A stretch of DNA of 64,000 nucleotides from contig NZ_JADWYI010000001.1 in assembly GCF_016904885.1 (NCBI RefSeq), positions 8,427,224-8,491,223 of the forward strand, in the 5' to 3' direction. The DNA is from Archangium primigenium (GTDB lineage: Bacteria > Myxococcota > Myxococcia > Myxococcales > Myxococcaceae). Shown in pieces: positions 1 to 7,985 of this stretch. How positions within the stretch are numbered: position 1 is the first letter of the stretch; each line of letters opens with the position of its first letter. The notes under the pieces are model-generated. The model made no database searches. It was not told the DNA's origin and was given only the letters and a program-made list of their open reading frames with translations. The translations under genes and the position numbers were made by a program.

Positions 1-1410
1 CAGGTCGTGCAGGGTGAAGCCGTCGTGGGCGGTGATGAAGTTGATGCTCGCCTGGGGCCGGCGCCGCGCGCCCTGGAACATGTCCGAGGAGCCCGTGAGC
101 CGGTGGCCCACCTCGGCCACCAGGTTCTCGTCCCCCTTCCAGTAGCGGCGCATGGCGTCGCGGTACTTGCCGTTCCACTCGCGCCAGGGCGCGGGGAAGT
201 TGCCCACCTGGTAGCCCCCCATGCCCACGTCCCAGGGCTCCGCGATGAGCTTCACCCGGCTGAGCACCGGGTCCTGGTTGAGGATCTGGAAGAGGGCGGC
301 GTTGGGCGAGTACTCGCCCTTGTTCTGCCGGCCCAGCACGCTCGCCAGGTCGAAGCGGAAGCCGTCCACGTGCATCTCCTCCACCCAGTAGCGGAGCGAG
401 TCCACGATGAGCCGCGCGGCGGCGGGGTTGGAGGCGTTCACGCTGTTGCCGCACCCGGTGAAGTCCAGGTCGTAGCGCGCATCCGGCATGTGCCAGTAGT
501 ACGACGCGTTGTCGATGCCCTTGAGCGACAGCGTGGGCCCCAGGTGGTTGCCCTCGCAGGTGTGGTTGTACACGACGTCGAGGATGACCTCGATGCCCGC
601 CGCGTGCAGCGCCTTCACCATGGACTTGAACTCGTTGACCACGGCGCCCGGCGTCTTGCGGCTCGCGTACTTCTGCTCCGGGGCGAAGAAGCACAGCGTG
701 TTGTAGCCCCAGTAGTTGGACAGGCCCTTCTCGCCGAGGAAGGAGTCGTCCGCGTACTCGTGGATGGGCAGCAGCTCGATGGCGGTGATGCCCAGCTTCG
801 TCAGGTGCTCGATGATGGCCGGATGGGCCAGGCCCGCGTAGGTGCCGCGCAGGTTCTCGGGCACCTTGGGGTGGCGCATGGTGAGCCCCTTGACGTGGGC
901 CTCGTAGATGACCGTCTTGCGCCAGGGCACGTTGGGCGAGCGGTCATTGCCCCAGTCGAAGAAGTCGCTGACCACCACGCACTTGGGCATGCCCGCGGCG
1001 CTGTCCTGCTCGTCGCGCATCAGGTCCTGCTGCTCGTGCCCCAGCGGATAGCCGAAGACGGGCGTGGACCAGTCCACCTCGCCCACCAGGGCCTTGGCGT
1101 AGGGGTCCACCAGGAGCTTGTGGGGGTTGCACCGATGGCCATGTTGCGGCTCGTACGGCCCATGCACCCGCAGGCCATAGAGCGTGCCCGGCTCCATGCC
1201 GGGCACATACCCGTGGAACACACAGTCCGTGGTCGCCGCCAGGTCGAAACGCTCGATTTCCTGAGAGGGATTCCGCGGGTCGAACAGACACACCTCGATG
1301 CGGGTGGCCACCTGCGAGTACACCGCGAAGTTGACTCCAGCCCCGTCGAACGTCGCCCCCCTGGGATACGGATTGCCCGGCCACACTTCCCTCGTCATAC
1401 GCTCCGACAT
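1..1410 (-). CDS. glgX: Glycogen debranching enzyme GlgX (partial, C-terminus outside window)
   Basis: Hydrolyses alpha-1,6 branch points of glycogen limit dextrins in the cytoplasm. The first 470 codons are visible. The N-terminus reads MSERMTREVWPGNPYPRGAT, the start of the GH13 isoamylase/GlgX family with its CBM48 domain. The GH13 catalytic motifs follow: GFRFDLA with nucleophile Asp near residue 354, IAEPWD with the acid Glu near 391, and ITAHDGFTLHDL just before the window edge. The family is about 700 residues, so roughly a third is missing because the window ends. ATG at 1410 is taken as start; an in-frame ATG 12 bases inside (1398) is a close alternative. A second glycogen gene, glgA, lies 23 kb away. 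It is divergent from the DUF4142 gene, with 212 bp between them. Confidence 0.93.
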   Translation of the reverse strand, partial: MSERMTREVWPGNPYPRGATFDGAGVNFAVYSQVATRIEVCLFDPRNPSQEIERFDLAATTDCVFHGYVPGMEPGTLYGLRVHGPYEPQHGHRCNPHKLLVDPYAKALVGEVDWSTPVFGYPLGHEQQDLMRDEQDSAAGMPKCVVVSDFFDWGNDRSPNVPWRKTVIYEAHVKGLTMRHPKVPENLRGTYAGLAHPAIIEHLTKLGITAIELLPIHEYADDSFLGEKGLSNYWGYNTLCFFAPEQKYASRKTPGAVVNEFKSMVKALHAAGIEVILDVVYNHTCEGNHLGPTLSLKGIDNASYYWHMPDARYDLDFTGCGNSVNASNPAAARLIVDSLRYWVEEMHVDGFRFDLASVLGRQNKGEYSPNAALFQILNQDPVLSRVKLIAEPWDVGMGGYQVGNFPAPWREWNGKYRDAMRRYWKGDENLVAEVGHRLTGSSDMFQGARRRPQASINFITAHDGFTLHDL

Positions 1411-1622
1411 CCTTTCCAACGTGTTGCCATTGAAGATGTACGAGCGGAATGGAAACCGCATCAACGCTTCGCACGGGGGGACAGCCAACCGTCCGCCATC
1501 CATCAGAGGGGAGGGCGAGCGTGTGCTAACGCACGCTCGTGACCGCGGGACGATGGAACCGCAAGTGATTCTCGGCATTGTGCGCGCGCATTCCTTTTCA
1601 ACGTAAACAGGAGCGACACCAA

Positions 1623-2288
1623 ATGAAGCGGATGATTCAGGGGTTCGTGGTGGCCGGAGCGCTGGCGGTGAGCGGCGGGGCCATGGCGGCGGACAAGGCG
1701 GGGACCGCGGACGTGAAGGGCTTCGTCGTGCCCGCGGATGCCAAGGGGATGCTCGAGCGGCTGCACTACGCCAACCAGGATGAGATCAAGCAGGGCCAGC
1801 TCGCCCAGCAGGTGTCCCAGAACCCGGACGTGAAGATGTTCGCCGAGCAGATGGTGCGTCAGCACACCGACGCGGACCAGAAGGTCCAGGCGCTCGCGCA
1901 GACCAAGAAGCTCAAGCTGGCGGACATGCCCAAGCCGCTCAACGACGCGGAGAAGAAGTGCCTGGCGGCGGACAAGGCCACGATGGAGAAGCTCAAGGCG
2001 CTCAAGGGCGAGGCGTTCGACGGCGCCTACCTGTCGGCGCAGCTGGGCGCCCACGACGACGTGCTCGGCAAGCTGGCCGCGGGCAAGCAGGCAGCCGCGG
2101 GTGACGCGGAGCTGTCCGCGCTGGTGGACGAGCTCTCCCAGAGCGTGGCCCAGCACCGTCAGCACGTCTACGCGCTGCTCGGCAAGCTGAGCCCGCAGGG
2201 CGCGGGCGCCGCCATGGCCCCGACCATGGGCGGCACCACCGGCGCCCCGGCCGCTCCGGCCCCCGCTCCGGCCCAGCCCAAGAAGTAG
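1623..2288 (+). CDS. DUF4142 family periplasmic protein
   Basis: A 221-residue protein with a clear Sec signal peptide: MKRM, a hydrophobic run, then AMA-A with predicted cleavage near residue 21. A DUF4142 four-helix domain follows (about residues 40-190), rich in His and Gln (LHYANQDEIKQGQLAQ, MVRQHTDADQKV). The family is ferritin-like in fold and of unknown function; it is common in myxobacteria and other soil bacteria. The C-terminus is an Ala/Pro-rich tail. The ATG at 1623 is chosen because AGGAG lies about 9 bases upstream and the signal peptide starts there; an in-frame upstream ATG at 1578 would spoil the signal peptide. It is monocistronic as far as can be seen. Confidence 0.85.
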   Translation: MKRMIQGFVVAGALAVSGGAMAADKAGTADVKGFVVPADAKGMLERLHYANQDEIKQGQLAQQVSQNPDVKMFAEQMVRQHTDADQKVQALAQTKKLKLADMPKPLNDAEKKCLAADKATMEKLKALKGEAFDGAYLSAQLGAHDDVLGKLAAGKQAAAGDAELSALVDELSQSVAQHRQHVYALLGKLSPQGAGAAMAPTMGGTTGAPAAPAPAPAQPKK

Positions 2289-2370
2289 CGCCGACGACGC
2301 GTCGCGTGGGCGCGGTGCCATTGTCTGCTGCATTCCCGGCACGAGGGGTGTACAGACAAGGGCACCGCCC

Positions 2371-2802
2371 ATGAAGACGCTCCTTTGCTCCCCTCGCCGC
2401 GAACGCACCGTCGCGCGAGGCAGGGCCCTGGCGGCAGTGGCCTGCGCCCTGCTCCTGGTCCTCCTCGTCGGGGAGCGTGTGTCGACCGAGCCGGGACGGC
2501 GGCCCGTCGTCACCCGGCGGCTCGTGCACCCGACGGTGCGCGCCGGGACCCAGGAGCGGCTGCGCCGGGCGCCGGAAGCCCCGTCGGGCACCGAGGGCGT
2601 GTTCGGCTGCCTCGCCGAGTCCCCCGCGTCCGACTCCCGCCTCGATCCCCGGCACTGGCCCGCGATCGCGCCGGAGCACAAGCCCAGTGCCCGGAGGCTG
2701 GGGCTCGCCCCGCACGCCGCCTCCGCGCCCCCGGAGGACCGGCGGCCAGACCGTCCCGACATCGCCAACTGCCCGCCGCAGGGACCACCCCGCCACGCGT
2801 GA
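2371..2802 (+). CDS. Possible small hypothetical protein with N-terminal membrane segment
   Basis: A 143-codon ORF filling most of the gap between the DUF4142 gene and the antiporter gene. It has a basic N-terminus and one hydrophobic segment at about residues 19-34 (LAAVACALLLVLLVGE), then a low-complexity Arg/Pro-rich tail with no recognisable domain. An AAGGG lies about 9 bases before the ATG. In DNA this GC-rich such ORFs also arise by chance, and the Arg/Pro richness of the tail is what shadow frames usually look like. I give it less than even odds of being real. No other content was seen in the 2289-2872 gap. Confidence 0.35.
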   Translation: MKTLLCSPRRERTVARGRALAAVACALLLVLLVGERVSTEPGRRPVVTRRLVHPTVRAGTQERLRRAPEAPSGTEGVFGCLAESPASDSRLDPRHWPAIAPEHKPSARRLGLAPHAASAPPEDRRPDRPDIANCPPQGPPRHA

Positions 2803-2872
2803 GCCCCGGCTCACGGTCCAGCGACACGGTGTCCTCTCGGTTGGCTTCTTTCGTTCAGCGGGTGATTCGGCG

Positions 2873-4987
2873 ATGCACGATGCTCACAACTTCCTCCAGG
2901 CCCTGGCGACCGTCCTCTGTGTCGCGGCCCTGACATCCATCCTCTTCCAGCGGCTGCGCCAGCCGGTGGTGCTCGGCTACATCATCGCGGGCCTCATCAT
3001 GGGCCCGCACGTGCCCATTCCCCTGGTGGCCGATCCCGGCATCGTCCAGACCCTGTCCGAGTTGGGCGTCATCCTGCTCATGTTCTCGCTCGGGCTGGAG
3101 TTCAGCCTGCGCAAGCTGCTGGCCGTGGGCTCCACCGCGGGCATCACCGCCGCCATCCAGTGCAGCCTGATGATCTGGCTGGGCTTCGTGGTGGGCCGGG
3201 CCTTCGGGTGGACGGCCAAGGAGAGCATCTTCACGGGCGCCATCATCGCCATCTCCAGCACCACCATCATCGCCAAGGCCTTCGACGAGCAGGGCATCAA
3301 GGGCAAGCTGCGCGAGGTCGTGGTGGGCATCCTCATCGTGGAGGATCTCATCGCCATCCTGCTCATGGCGACGCTCACGGCCGTGTCCACGGGCGCGGGC
3401 CTGTCCGCGGGCCAGCTCACGCTGACGGTGGGCCGGCTGGCGCTCTTCCTGGTGGGCCTGGTGGTGGGCGGCCTGTTCATCATCCCGCGCACGGTGCGCG
3501 CGGTGCACCGGCTCAACCGCCCGGAGACGCTGCTGGTCACGAGCATCGGCATCTGCTTCGCCGTCGCGCTGCTGGCGCAGAGCTTCGGCTACTCGGTGGC
3601 GCTCGGCGCGTTCCTGGCCGGCTCGCTCGTGGCCGAGTCCGGCGAGGAGAAGGAGATCGAGCACCTGGTGCAGCCGGTGCGCGACATCTTCGCCGCCATC
3701 TTCTTCGTGTCGGTGGGCATGCTCATCGACCCGGGGCTCATCGCCGAGCACTGGGCGGCGGTGGTGGTGCTCACGCTGGTGGTCATCGTCGGCAAGCTCG
3801 TGGGCGTGTCGCTCGGCGTGTTCCTCACGGGCAACGGCACGCGCATGGCGGTGCAGTCCGGCCTGAGCCTGGCGCAGATCGGCGAGTTCTCCTTCATCAT
3901 CGCGGGCCTGGGCCTCACGCTCAACGCCACGGGGGACTTCCTCTACCCGGTGGCGGTGGCGGTGTCCGCCATCACCACGCTCACCACGCCCTTCCTCATC
4001 CGCGCCTCGGGGCCGGCGGCCAACTTCGTGGACGCCGCGCTGCCCAAGCCGCTGCAGACCTTCGCCTCGCTCTACGGCAGCTGGGTGGAGGAGATGCGCA
4101 AGGCGCCCCCCCGGCAGACGGCGGGGGCGGGCTCGAAGATCCGCGGCAAGGTGCGCCTGTTGGTGCTCGACGCGGCGCTCATCGCCGCCATCATCATCGG
4201 CACGTCCCTGTTCCTCAAGCGCATCACCGCGGAGCTGGAGACGCGCAGCGGCCTGGGCGCCGCGGTGGTGCAGCCCCTGGCCATCGGCCTGGCCGGCGCG
4301 CTCGCCGCGCCCTTCCTCGTGGGCGTGGTGCGGCAGGCGCGCTCGCTGGGCAACCTGCTCGCGGAGGCGGCCTTCCCCGCGGCCTCGGGCCGGTTGGATC
4401 GGGCGGCCGCGCCCCGGCGCGCGCTCGTGGTGACCCTGCAGCTGGCGAGCGTGCTCGCGGTGGGCGCGCCCCTGGTGGCCATCACCCAGCCCTTCGTGCC
4501 GGGCTTCCTCGGCGCCGGCCTGCTGCTCGTGCTGCTCGCCGTGCTGGGGGTGGGCTTCTGGCGCAGCGCCACCAACCTGCAGGGCCACGTGCGCGCGGGC
4601 TCCCAGGTCATCGTCGAGGCGCTGCGGGCCCAGTCCCGCGTCAAGCCCGAGGCGGCGGACGGGCACGTCGACCACAACCACAGCCTGGACACCCTGCGCG
4701 CCATCCTGCCCGGTCTGGGCGAGCCCACCCCGGTGCGGCTCGAGGCGTCGAGCCCCGCCGTGGGCCGCACGCTCGCGGAGCTCAACCTGCGCGGCATGAC
4801 GGGCGCCACGGTGCTCGCCATCCGGCGCGGCGAGGACAAGGTGGTCGTCCCCACCGCGGACGAGCAGCTCCAGGCGGGCGACGTGCTCGCGCTGGCGGGC
4901 ACCCACGAGGCCATCGACTCGGCGCGCGCCGTGCTCTCCGGCCAGCCGCCCTCCGAGCCGCCCTCCGGCGAGCCCGTCCCCGCCTGA
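2873..4987 (+). CDS. CPA2-family (Kef-type) cation:proton antiporter with RCK_C domain
   Basis: A 704-residue inner-membrane protein. The N-terminal two-thirds is a Na+/H+ exchanger fold with about 12 membrane segments (RLRQPVVLGYIIAGLIMGP at the start). The ISSTTII helix and the acidic LIVEDLIAILL helix match the ion-binding region of CPA2 antiporters. Two or three more hydrophobic segments follow, and residues about 615-690 form a TrkA_C/RCK_C ligand domain (SSPAVGRTLAELNLRGMTGA). The NAD-binding RCK_N domain of true KefB/KefC is absent, so ligand control probably differs. ATG at 2873 begins the first membrane helix; longer in-frame starts add an Arg/Pro-rich stretch unlike the family. It likely exchanges K+ or Na+ for protons. 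Confidence 0.85.
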   Translation: MHDAHNFLQALATVLCVAALTSILFQRLRQPVVLGYIIAGLIMGPHVPIPLVADPGIVQTLSELGVILLMFSLGLEFSLRKLLAVGSTAGITAAIQCSLMIWLGFVVGRAFGWTAKESIFTGAIIAISSTTIIAKAFDEQGIKGKLREVVVGILIVEDLIAILLMATLTAVSTGAGLSAGQLTLTVGRLALFLVGLVVGGLFIIPRTVRAVHRLNRPETLLVTSIGICFAVALLAQSFGYSVALGAFLAGSLVAESGEEKEIEHLVQPVRDIFAAIFFVSVGMLIDPGLIAEHWAAVVVLTLVVIVGKLVGVSLGVFLTGNGTRMAVQSGLSLAQIGEFSFIIAGLGLTLNATGDFLYPVAVAVSAITTLTTPFLIRASGPAANFVDAALPKPLQTFASLYGSWVEEMRKAPPRQTAGAGSKIRGKVRLLVLDAALIAAIIIGTSLFLKRITAELETRSGLGAAVVQPLAIGLAGALAAPFLVGVVRQARSLGNLLAEAAFPAASGRLDRAAAPRRALVVTLQLASVLAVGAPLVAITQPFVPGFLGAGLLLVLLAVLGVGFWRSATNLQGHVRAGSQVIVEALRAQSRVKPEAADGHVDHNHSLDTLRAILPGLGEPTPVRLEASSPAVGRTLAELNLRGMTGATVLAIRRGEDKVVVPTADEQLQAGDVLALAGTHEAIDSARAVLSGQPPSEPPSGEPVPA

Positions 4988-5022
4988 CGTTCCGCGAGGG
5001 CGTCCGCCCCCGGCGTCAGGCG
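4981..5022. terminator. Inverted repeat spanning both stop codons of convergent genes
   Basis: CGCCTGACG (4981-4989) is a perfect inverted repeat of CGTCAGGCG (5014-5022). Its arms contain the TGA of the antiporter gene and the TGA of the oppositely oriented YfhO gene. The loop is 24 bases and no T-tract follows, so it would be a two-way, non-canonical terminator or an mRNA 3'-end stem. Confidence 0.45.
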
Positions 5023-7127
5023 CTCGCCGGGGCGTCCGGCGCCCCCGCCGGGGGCAGCGCGGGGGGAGCATCCTGGCGGCGCCGACGGGCCCGCCAGGCG
5101 AGCACGCCCACCCACCCGAGCCACACCGCCAGGGACACGAGGCTCACGGTGAGCCCCACCCCGAAGGTGCGGGGCGCGAAGGAGGTGCGCAGCTCATGCG
5201 TGCCCGCGGGCAGCTCGAGCGCCCGCAGTCCGCCGGCCACATCCAGCAGGGGTTGCCGCGCGCCCCCATCCACCGACACCCGCCAGCCCGGGAAGTAGAT
5301 CTCGTTGAACACCACCCGGCTCGGCTCGGCGAGCACCAGGCGGTAGTCCACGCGGTTGGGCTCGTAGCGCGTGATCTCGAAGTCCACGGGCTTGAGGGCG
5401 GCCTGGAACGCCGCGGCGTTCTCGGGCTGGGCGCCGGGCGGCAGCGCCACCACACGCGCGCCCGTGCGCAGCCAGTCCGTGAAGCCCCGCTTCTCCAGCT
5501 CCACCCAGCGGCCCAGGCGCATCGGGTTGTAGTCCGAGAGCATGAAGCGCTTCTCCACGAAGCCCCACTGCGACTGCTCGGACATGGGGTTGCCGTCGTA
5601 CTCCCGGGGCACGTTGACGCCCTCCAGGGTGAAGCGCCGCTGGTGCCGCGCCGTCATGAGGGCGTAGGCCTCGGGCTTGATGGGGTGCGCGATGGCGAAG
5701 GTGTTGGACAGCACGCCCGTGCCCAGCTCGAGCGAGAGCAGCACCGCCAGGGACAGGCTCGTCGTGAACGCGGCCGGGCGCTCCAGCACGAGCAGGGCGC
5801 AGCCGACGAAGAGCAGCTCCGCCGAGGTGTAGAGGAGCACCGTCTCGTTGTAGGTCTCCGCGGGCATCAGGTCCTTGAGGAACACCAGGCCCACGAGCAG
5901 CAGCCCGAGCAGCACGACACAGGTGCGGCGCGCGAGCCGGAAGGCCTCGGCGTCCCCCGAGCGCAAGAGCTGCGCGCCCCCGCCCGCGAGCGTCACCGCC
6001 CCGAGCACCGCCAGCGCCCGGCTGTCGCTGGCCGGAAAGCGCGAGAGGTTGAAGGCGGGGATGCTCAGGTGCAGGAAGGCGCGGCCGAAGAACACCGCGC
6101 CGCAGGCCATGAGGAAGGCCCCCGAGGTGAGCACCACCAGCGGCCCCACGAAGCGACTGGGGCTGCGACGCACCGCCACCAGCGCCAGCACCAGCGCCAG
6201 CACGCCGAAGTAGAGCCCGCGCATGGAGATGTCCGTCGACGAGCCCGGCAGGGGCGAGACGGTCATGAACTGGAAGAGCACCCCCCAGAGGTCCTTGAAG
6301 GTGATGTTGCCGTGCTGCGCGAGCACCTGCTCGGCCGGCATGGGCTTGCCGCGGGTGAACTCCCCGCTGTGCAGGCCGATGGGCAGCCAGTGCACGGCCG
6401 CCAGGCCCACGCCCAGCGCCCACGCGGCCACCACGCTCCCCCACAGGCGCAGCCGCTCCCGCGCCGGCTCGCCCCACCGCGCGTGCAGCTCGAAGAGCGT
6501 GTACGCCCCCACCCACAGCAGCGTCATGAGGATGATGGTGGGGTAGCCCGAGGTGATGAGGAAGTAGATGAAGAAGGCCAGCAGCGGCAGGGCCCAGCGC
6601 TTGCCCCGGCGCACCGCCAGGACGCTCGTCCAGAACAGCCACGGCATGAGCACGTAGGTGTTCGTCGTCGTCATGTGCTCGAGGTTGCCGTAGACGGCGC
6701 TCGTCAGGGAGAAGGCCAATCCCGACACCACGCCCGCCGCGCGGCCGCGCCACAGCTCCACGGACAGCAGGTAGGCCCCTACCCCGCCCATGAAGAGCAT
6801 CGCCAGGGTGTGCAGTTGCACCGAGCGCTGCGTGTAGCCGAAGAGCAGCGACACGAGCAGCGTGACGGGCGAGTAGAGCTGGCTCTGGGGATTGATGAAG
6901 AAGGGACTGCCAGCGCCCACGTAGGGCACCCACAGCGGGAACTTGCCCGCCTGGAAGGTGTCCCCGATGTACACCTGCCAGGGATAGCACTGGCTCATGA
7001 AGTCCCAGGGGATGAGCCCGAAGGGCGTGCCATCCGGCGCCTGGAAGATGAGCCGCGCGAAGGCGGCCACGAACACGACGGCCATGCCCAGCAGGGCCAC
7101 GGCGTGACGGACAAACGGTTTCGACAT
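5016..7127 (-). CDS. YfhO-family polytopic membrane protein (probable GT-C glycosyltransferase)
   Basis: A 703-residue protein with about a dozen hydrophobic segments and a soluble beta-rich C-terminal part. The first extracytoplasmic loop (IPWDFMSQCYPW, SPFFINPQSQLYSP) and the C-terminal NEIYFPGWRVSVDGG motif are typical of the YfhO family. Family members look like GT-C enzymes that use polyprenyl-phosphate sugars on the outer face of the membrane. The GT2 gene ends only 13 bp upstream on the same strand. That pairing mirrors the CsbB-YfhO pair of Bacillus, where GT2 makes the lipid-linked sugar and YfhO transfers it. Acceptor and sugar here are unknown. A short C-terminal Arg/Pro/Ala tail ends inside a shared inverted repeat. 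Confidence 0.8.
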   Translation of the reverse strand: MSKPFVRHAVALLGMAVVFVAAFARLIFQAPDGTPFGLIPWDFMSQCYPWQVYIGDTFQAGKFPLWVPYVGAGSPFFINPQSQLYSPVTLLVSLLFGYTQRSVQLHTLAMLFMGGVGAYLLSVELWRGRAAGVVSGLAFSLTSAVYGNLEHMTTTNTYVLMPWLFWTSVLAVRRGKRWALPLLAFFIYFLITSGYPTIILMTLLWVGAYTLFELHARWGEPARERLRLWGSVVAAWALGVGLAAVHWLPIGLHSGEFTRGKPMPAEQVLAQHGNITFKDLWGVLFQFMTVSPLPGSSTDISMRGLYFGVLALVLALVAVRRSPSRFVGPLVVLTSGAFLMACGAVFFGRAFLHLSIPAFNLSRFPASDSRALAVLGAVTLAGGGAQLLRSGDAEAFRLARRTCVVLLGLLLVGLVFLKDLMPAETYNETVLLYTSAELLFVGCALLVLERPAAFTTSLSLAVLLSLELGTGVLSNTFAIAHPIKPEAYALMTARHQRRFTLEGVNVPREYDGNPMSEQSQWGFVEKRFMLSDYNPMRLGRWVELEKRGFTDWLRTGARVVALPPGAQPENAAAFQAALKPVDFEITRYEPNRVDYRLVLAEPSRVVFNEIYFPGWRVSVDGGARQPLLDVAGGLRALELPAGTHELRTSFAPRTFGVGLTVSLVSLAVWLGWVGVLAWRARRRRQDAPPALPPAGAPDAPASA

Positions 7128-7140
7128 GGGTTTTCCGGGC

Positions 7141-7896
7141 CTACGGCACGCGCTTGAGGGCCTGCAGCCGCAGGGAAATCTTCATCAGGTCCAGGCCCAT
7201 CTTCGGCACGTCCCAGAACGTCAGCCGGGACTGGGCGATGTCCTGCCAGGTCTGCAGCGGCACCTCCACGAAGTCCTGGGGCGACAGGCCGGGCAGTCCC
7301 GGACGGTCCACCATCAGGCGCCCGATGAGCTCCACGTCGAAGGCCCACCGGCTGGAGAAGGGCGTGGCGAGCACGGCGCGCAGCCGCTCCGAGCGGCGGA
7401 AGGCCTTGGCGCCACACTGGGTGTCGTAGACCCGGAGCGAGAGGATGAGCGAGGCGAAGGTGGCGAACACGCGGCCCATGTAGTGGCGCTTCGCGCTGCG
7501 CTCGATGTGCGTGCCCAACAGGGCCACGCGCGCGCCCATGACGACCGCCACGTCCCGCGCCTCGAGGACCTCCAACAGGCGCGCCATCTCCTCGGGCGGC
7601 GTCGCCAGGTCCGCGTCCAGGTAGGCGATGCGCTCGGCCCCCGCGTCATAGGCCGCCAGCATGCCCGCGCGCACCGCCTCCGCCTTGCCGCCGTTCCTCG
7701 GCTGGACGAGCACGCGCGCCTGACCCGGAAGACGCGCGCACAGGTCCGAGAGGACCGCCTGGGTGTCATCGGTGGAGCCGTCGTCCACGAAAATCAGATG
7801 CACGTTCGGGTACTGACGGAACTGCTCGAAGCCCGTCAACGAGAGCCTGCGCGCCTCGTTGTAACAGGGAACCACCACCACGGATGAAGCCTTCAC
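7141..7896 (-). CDS. Glycosyltransferase family 2 (polyprenyl-phosphate hexosyltransferase type)
   Basis: A 251-residue GT-A enzyme. VVVVPCYNEARRL opens the fold, VDDGSTDDT is the nucleotide-binding strand, YLDADLATPPEE carries the metal-binding DxD-like motif, and VYDTQCGAKAFRRS is the signature of the dolichyl/polyprenyl-phosphate glucosyltransferase group. There is no C-terminal membrane pair, unlike bacterial CsbB or GtrB, so it resembles the soluble catalytic part of eukaryotic ALG5/DPM1. It starts with GTG at 7896, preceded by GGGAGGG. The YfhO gene follows after 13 bp, so the two are probably co-transcribed and functionally paired. Confidence 0.85.
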   Translation of the reverse strand: MKASSVVVVPCYNEARRLSLTGFEQFRQYPNVHLIFVDDGSTDDTQAVLSDLCARLPGQARVLVQPRNGGKAEAVRAGMLAAYDAGAERIAYLDADLATPPEEMARLLEVLEARDVAVVMGARVALLGTHIERSAKRHYMGRVFATFASLILSLRVYDTQCGAKAFRRSERLRAVLATPFSSRWAFDVELIGRLMVDRPGLPGLSPQDFVEVPLQTWQDIAQSRLTFWDVPKMGLDLMKISLRLQALKRVP

Positions 7897-7985
7897 GGCG
7901 CGAGCCCTCCCACTGAGCCATGTCCAGGGAGGCCCCTCCTAGTACGGCATGGCGCGCCGAGACAAGCCGGGCCCCGCGGGCGGAC

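Noticed and set aside
2288-2330. Possible terminator after the DUF4142 gene (CGACGCGTCG palindrome)
   Set aside because: Stem too short and no supporting context.
2855-5071. Long leftward ORF (738 codons) opposite the antiporter gene, and many similar ones opposite other genes
   Set aside because: High GC gives long open antisense frames. The products are low-complexity Arg/Gly/His/Ala strings without domains, and the sense frames carry clear families.
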